DNA from: CAWFZT01 sp963820415
GTDB taxonomy: Bacteria > Chloroflexota > Anaerolineae > Anaerolineales > Anaerolineaceae
Direction: 5' to 3'
Assembly (NCBI GenBank): GCA_963820415.1
Contig: CAWFZT010000006.1
Location: 1,116,001 to 1,180,000 of the forward strand
DNA: 64,000 bases
The notes beneath the pieces were generated by a model. The model made no database searches and was not told the DNA's origin. It saw nothing but the letters and a program-made list of their open reading frames with translations. The first letter of the stretch is position 1, and each line of letters opens with the position of its first letter. Positions 62,846 to 64,000 of the stretch are shown in pieces. A program made the position numbers and the translations under genes.

Positions 62846-64000
62846 TCATTTTCCCGCGGGTGTAAAGCTTTGCGCAAAGACGAAGATGCTGCCCTTTTCT
62901 TGATATCCACACACCTCCACCACCCTGCCATCCACCGGTAAGCCGGCTGAAGGAACCGCAATCCAGACTTGCTGCTCACTTTTCAGGTCGAGCGTACTCA
63001 GGATTATCATCCCAGGCTGGTAAGGTTCTTGGGCAAAGGCTTCTTTGTATGAAAATTCCTTTACGCCGTGGATCAAATCGCTCATGCGCAGGTCCGGAAG
63101 ATGTGACGAAGGCGCCGCGCCATCAGCAATTATCTGGACATATGAACCCTTATTGATGCGAAAGGTGAAAGCAGTTTCATTAGAAGGACAATCCAACTTC
63201 AGGCTGGCCGGTTTTTGCGCCAGGGATTTTACGATAAAGGGACCCACTATCACACACACCACTAATAATCCTGACAATACCAGGCCTGGAGAACGAAATG
63301 GGATTGTGTGAGGTTGTTTCTCATCTGTTTCAACTATAAAACGGAAACCTAACCAACCTAAACTAATGGAGGGGATCACCACGATGAAAGGGGTTGCCGC
63401 GGCATAAGTGCGCATGCGGTCCGAATCCCTGCTAGGAACAAAGGGGGTGGATAAGAGGATACCGGCCAGGCAGGCCAGGAGCAGGAAGCTGCCAGGGTGT
63501 CTGTATTTTTTGAGCAGATATCCCAATCCGAACAAGCTCAGGAAGAACAAAGCTGCCCTTATTTCCAACGCGTCCCGGATAAAGTTAAAGGCGCCATATT
63601 GGACGGTAAAGAAATCGGTAAAAAACTTTCCTATCCCAGTAAGAAAAAGGCCCGGTTTGGAACGAATTTGCTGAAAAGCAAAACTATAGATAGCCGCAGA
63701 TTGTTGGTCTTGGGGTAAGCCGGTGACAGAGGGATGGTCCTGGTAAACCCGGTCCCAACTCTTGCCCCCCATCGCCAACCCGTAGAATGTGGGAGGAAAG
63801 CGCGAAAACATGGCCGTCCCAGGAACAACCATACTTTTGATCATCAGCAAGTTGAGAGCGAAAGGCAGGAAGATGGCCCCGCAGCTAATTAATGACGGGA
63901 GCACCCAAGTTTTGAAAGAATTCGAGCGTCGAAATTTGATCACAAACCACACAACTAAAAATGGCAATATCAACAAAGGTCCAGGGCGGACATTCATGGC
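62846..64000 (-). CDS. Membrane glycosyltransferase-like protein (partial, N-terminus beyond window)
   Basis: C-terminal part of a polytopic membrane protein: several hydrophobic helices (LLILPFLVVWFVIKF, LPSLISCGAIFLPFALNLL, AALFFLSLFGLGYLL, LVLSGLLVVCVIVGPFIV) followed by a soluble C-terminal domain of about 130 residues. The NVRPGPLLILP phrase near the window edge is typical of the middle of ArnT/PMT-like (GT39/GT83) enzymes that use lipid-linked sugars. The ATG at 63997 is probably internal. Assignment is tentative because the catalytic N-terminus is not in view. Confidence 0.5.
   Translation of the reverse strand, partial: AMNVRPGPLLILPFLVVWFVIKFRRSNSFKTWVLPSLISCGAIFLPFALNLLMIKSMVVPGTAMFSRFPPTFYGLAMGGKSWDRVYQDHPSVTGLPQDQQSAAIYSFAFQQIRSKPGLFLTGIGKFFTDFFTVQYGAFNFIRDALEIRAALFFLSLFGLGYLLKKYRHPGSFLLLACLAGILLSTPFVPSRDSDRMRTYAAATPFIVVIPSISLGWLGFRFIVETDEKQPHTIPFRSPGLVLSGLLVVCVIVGPFIVKSLAQKPASLKLDCPSNETAFTFRINKGSYVQIIADGAAPSSHLPDLRMSDLIHGVKEFSYKEAFAQEPYQPGMIILSTLDLKSEQQVWIAVPSAGLPVDGRVVEVCGYQEKGSIFVFAQSFTPAGK

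Overview
The window looks like a chromosomal piece of an anaerobic or facultative, sugar-degrading bacterium, most likely Chloroflexota (Anaerolineae-like). That placement is inferred from the overall gene content: one long branched-chain amino acid (BCAA) operon containing cimA, repeated uroporphyrinogen-decarboxylase-like (URO-D) proteins beside glycosidases, and a glycyl radical enzyme. No rRNA, tRNA or CRISPR array was seen.

Layout. 1-1907: a partial PadR regulator and a complete IS1202/ISNCY-type insertion sequence with long target duplications, sitting just upstream of the next promoter. 1907-14933: an apparently complete BCAA operon (leader peptide, ilvD, ilvB, ilvN, ilvC, leuA, a 60-aa protein, leuC, leuD, cimA, leuB, ilvE). 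It starts with a sigma70-like promoter, a 34-codon Ile/Leu/Val-rich leader ORF and a terminator with a visible competing antiterminator, the classic form of ribosome-mediated attenuation. 15058-31801: mixed genes (hemerythrin, bacterioferritin, diheme cytochrome c, URO-D-like proteins, a Gfo/Idh-nucleotidyltransferase-kinase operon, methyltransferases, transporters, GH1, aldo/keto reductase). 31900-36760: an A+T-richer accessory island with an orphan AbiEi-type antitoxin, DUF6414-like and HEPN-like genes, several unknowns and broken frames. 36880-41073: a cyclase, then lysC-asd-aminoglycoside adenylyltransferase. 41158-47570: GH3, MFS, a small toxin-antitoxin-like pair, a URO-D-like gene, a GreA/B-like protein. 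47572-62539: a long minus-strand run combining GDP-mannose synthesis, a plant-like GDP-mannose 3,5-epimerase, GHMP kinase, tandem nucleotidyltransferase, GH29 fucosidase, URO-D-like proteins, MFS transporters (one fused to a URO-D domain) and a hydroxyproline-dehydratase-type glycyl radical enzyme. The window ends inside a membrane glycosyltransferase-like gene.

How the genes work together. cimA plus the ilv/leu genes would make Ile from pyruvate and acetyl-CoA via citramalate, and Leu and Val by the standard route. lysC and asd feed the aspartate family. The minus-strand run suggests synthesis of GDP-hexoses (GDP-mannose to GDP-L-galactose/gulose) next to cleavage of alpha-L-fucosides or L-galactosides.

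Unusual points. Eight reading frames are broken by what looks in each case like one extra base; sequence error is the simplest explanation, but leuA and cimA are both affected. Two families of palindromic repeats occur: a 23-bp CCCC-N7-GGGG unit in the ilv operon, with one copy inside leuA, and a ~90-105-bp hairpin element in three places whose central stems change with pairing kept.
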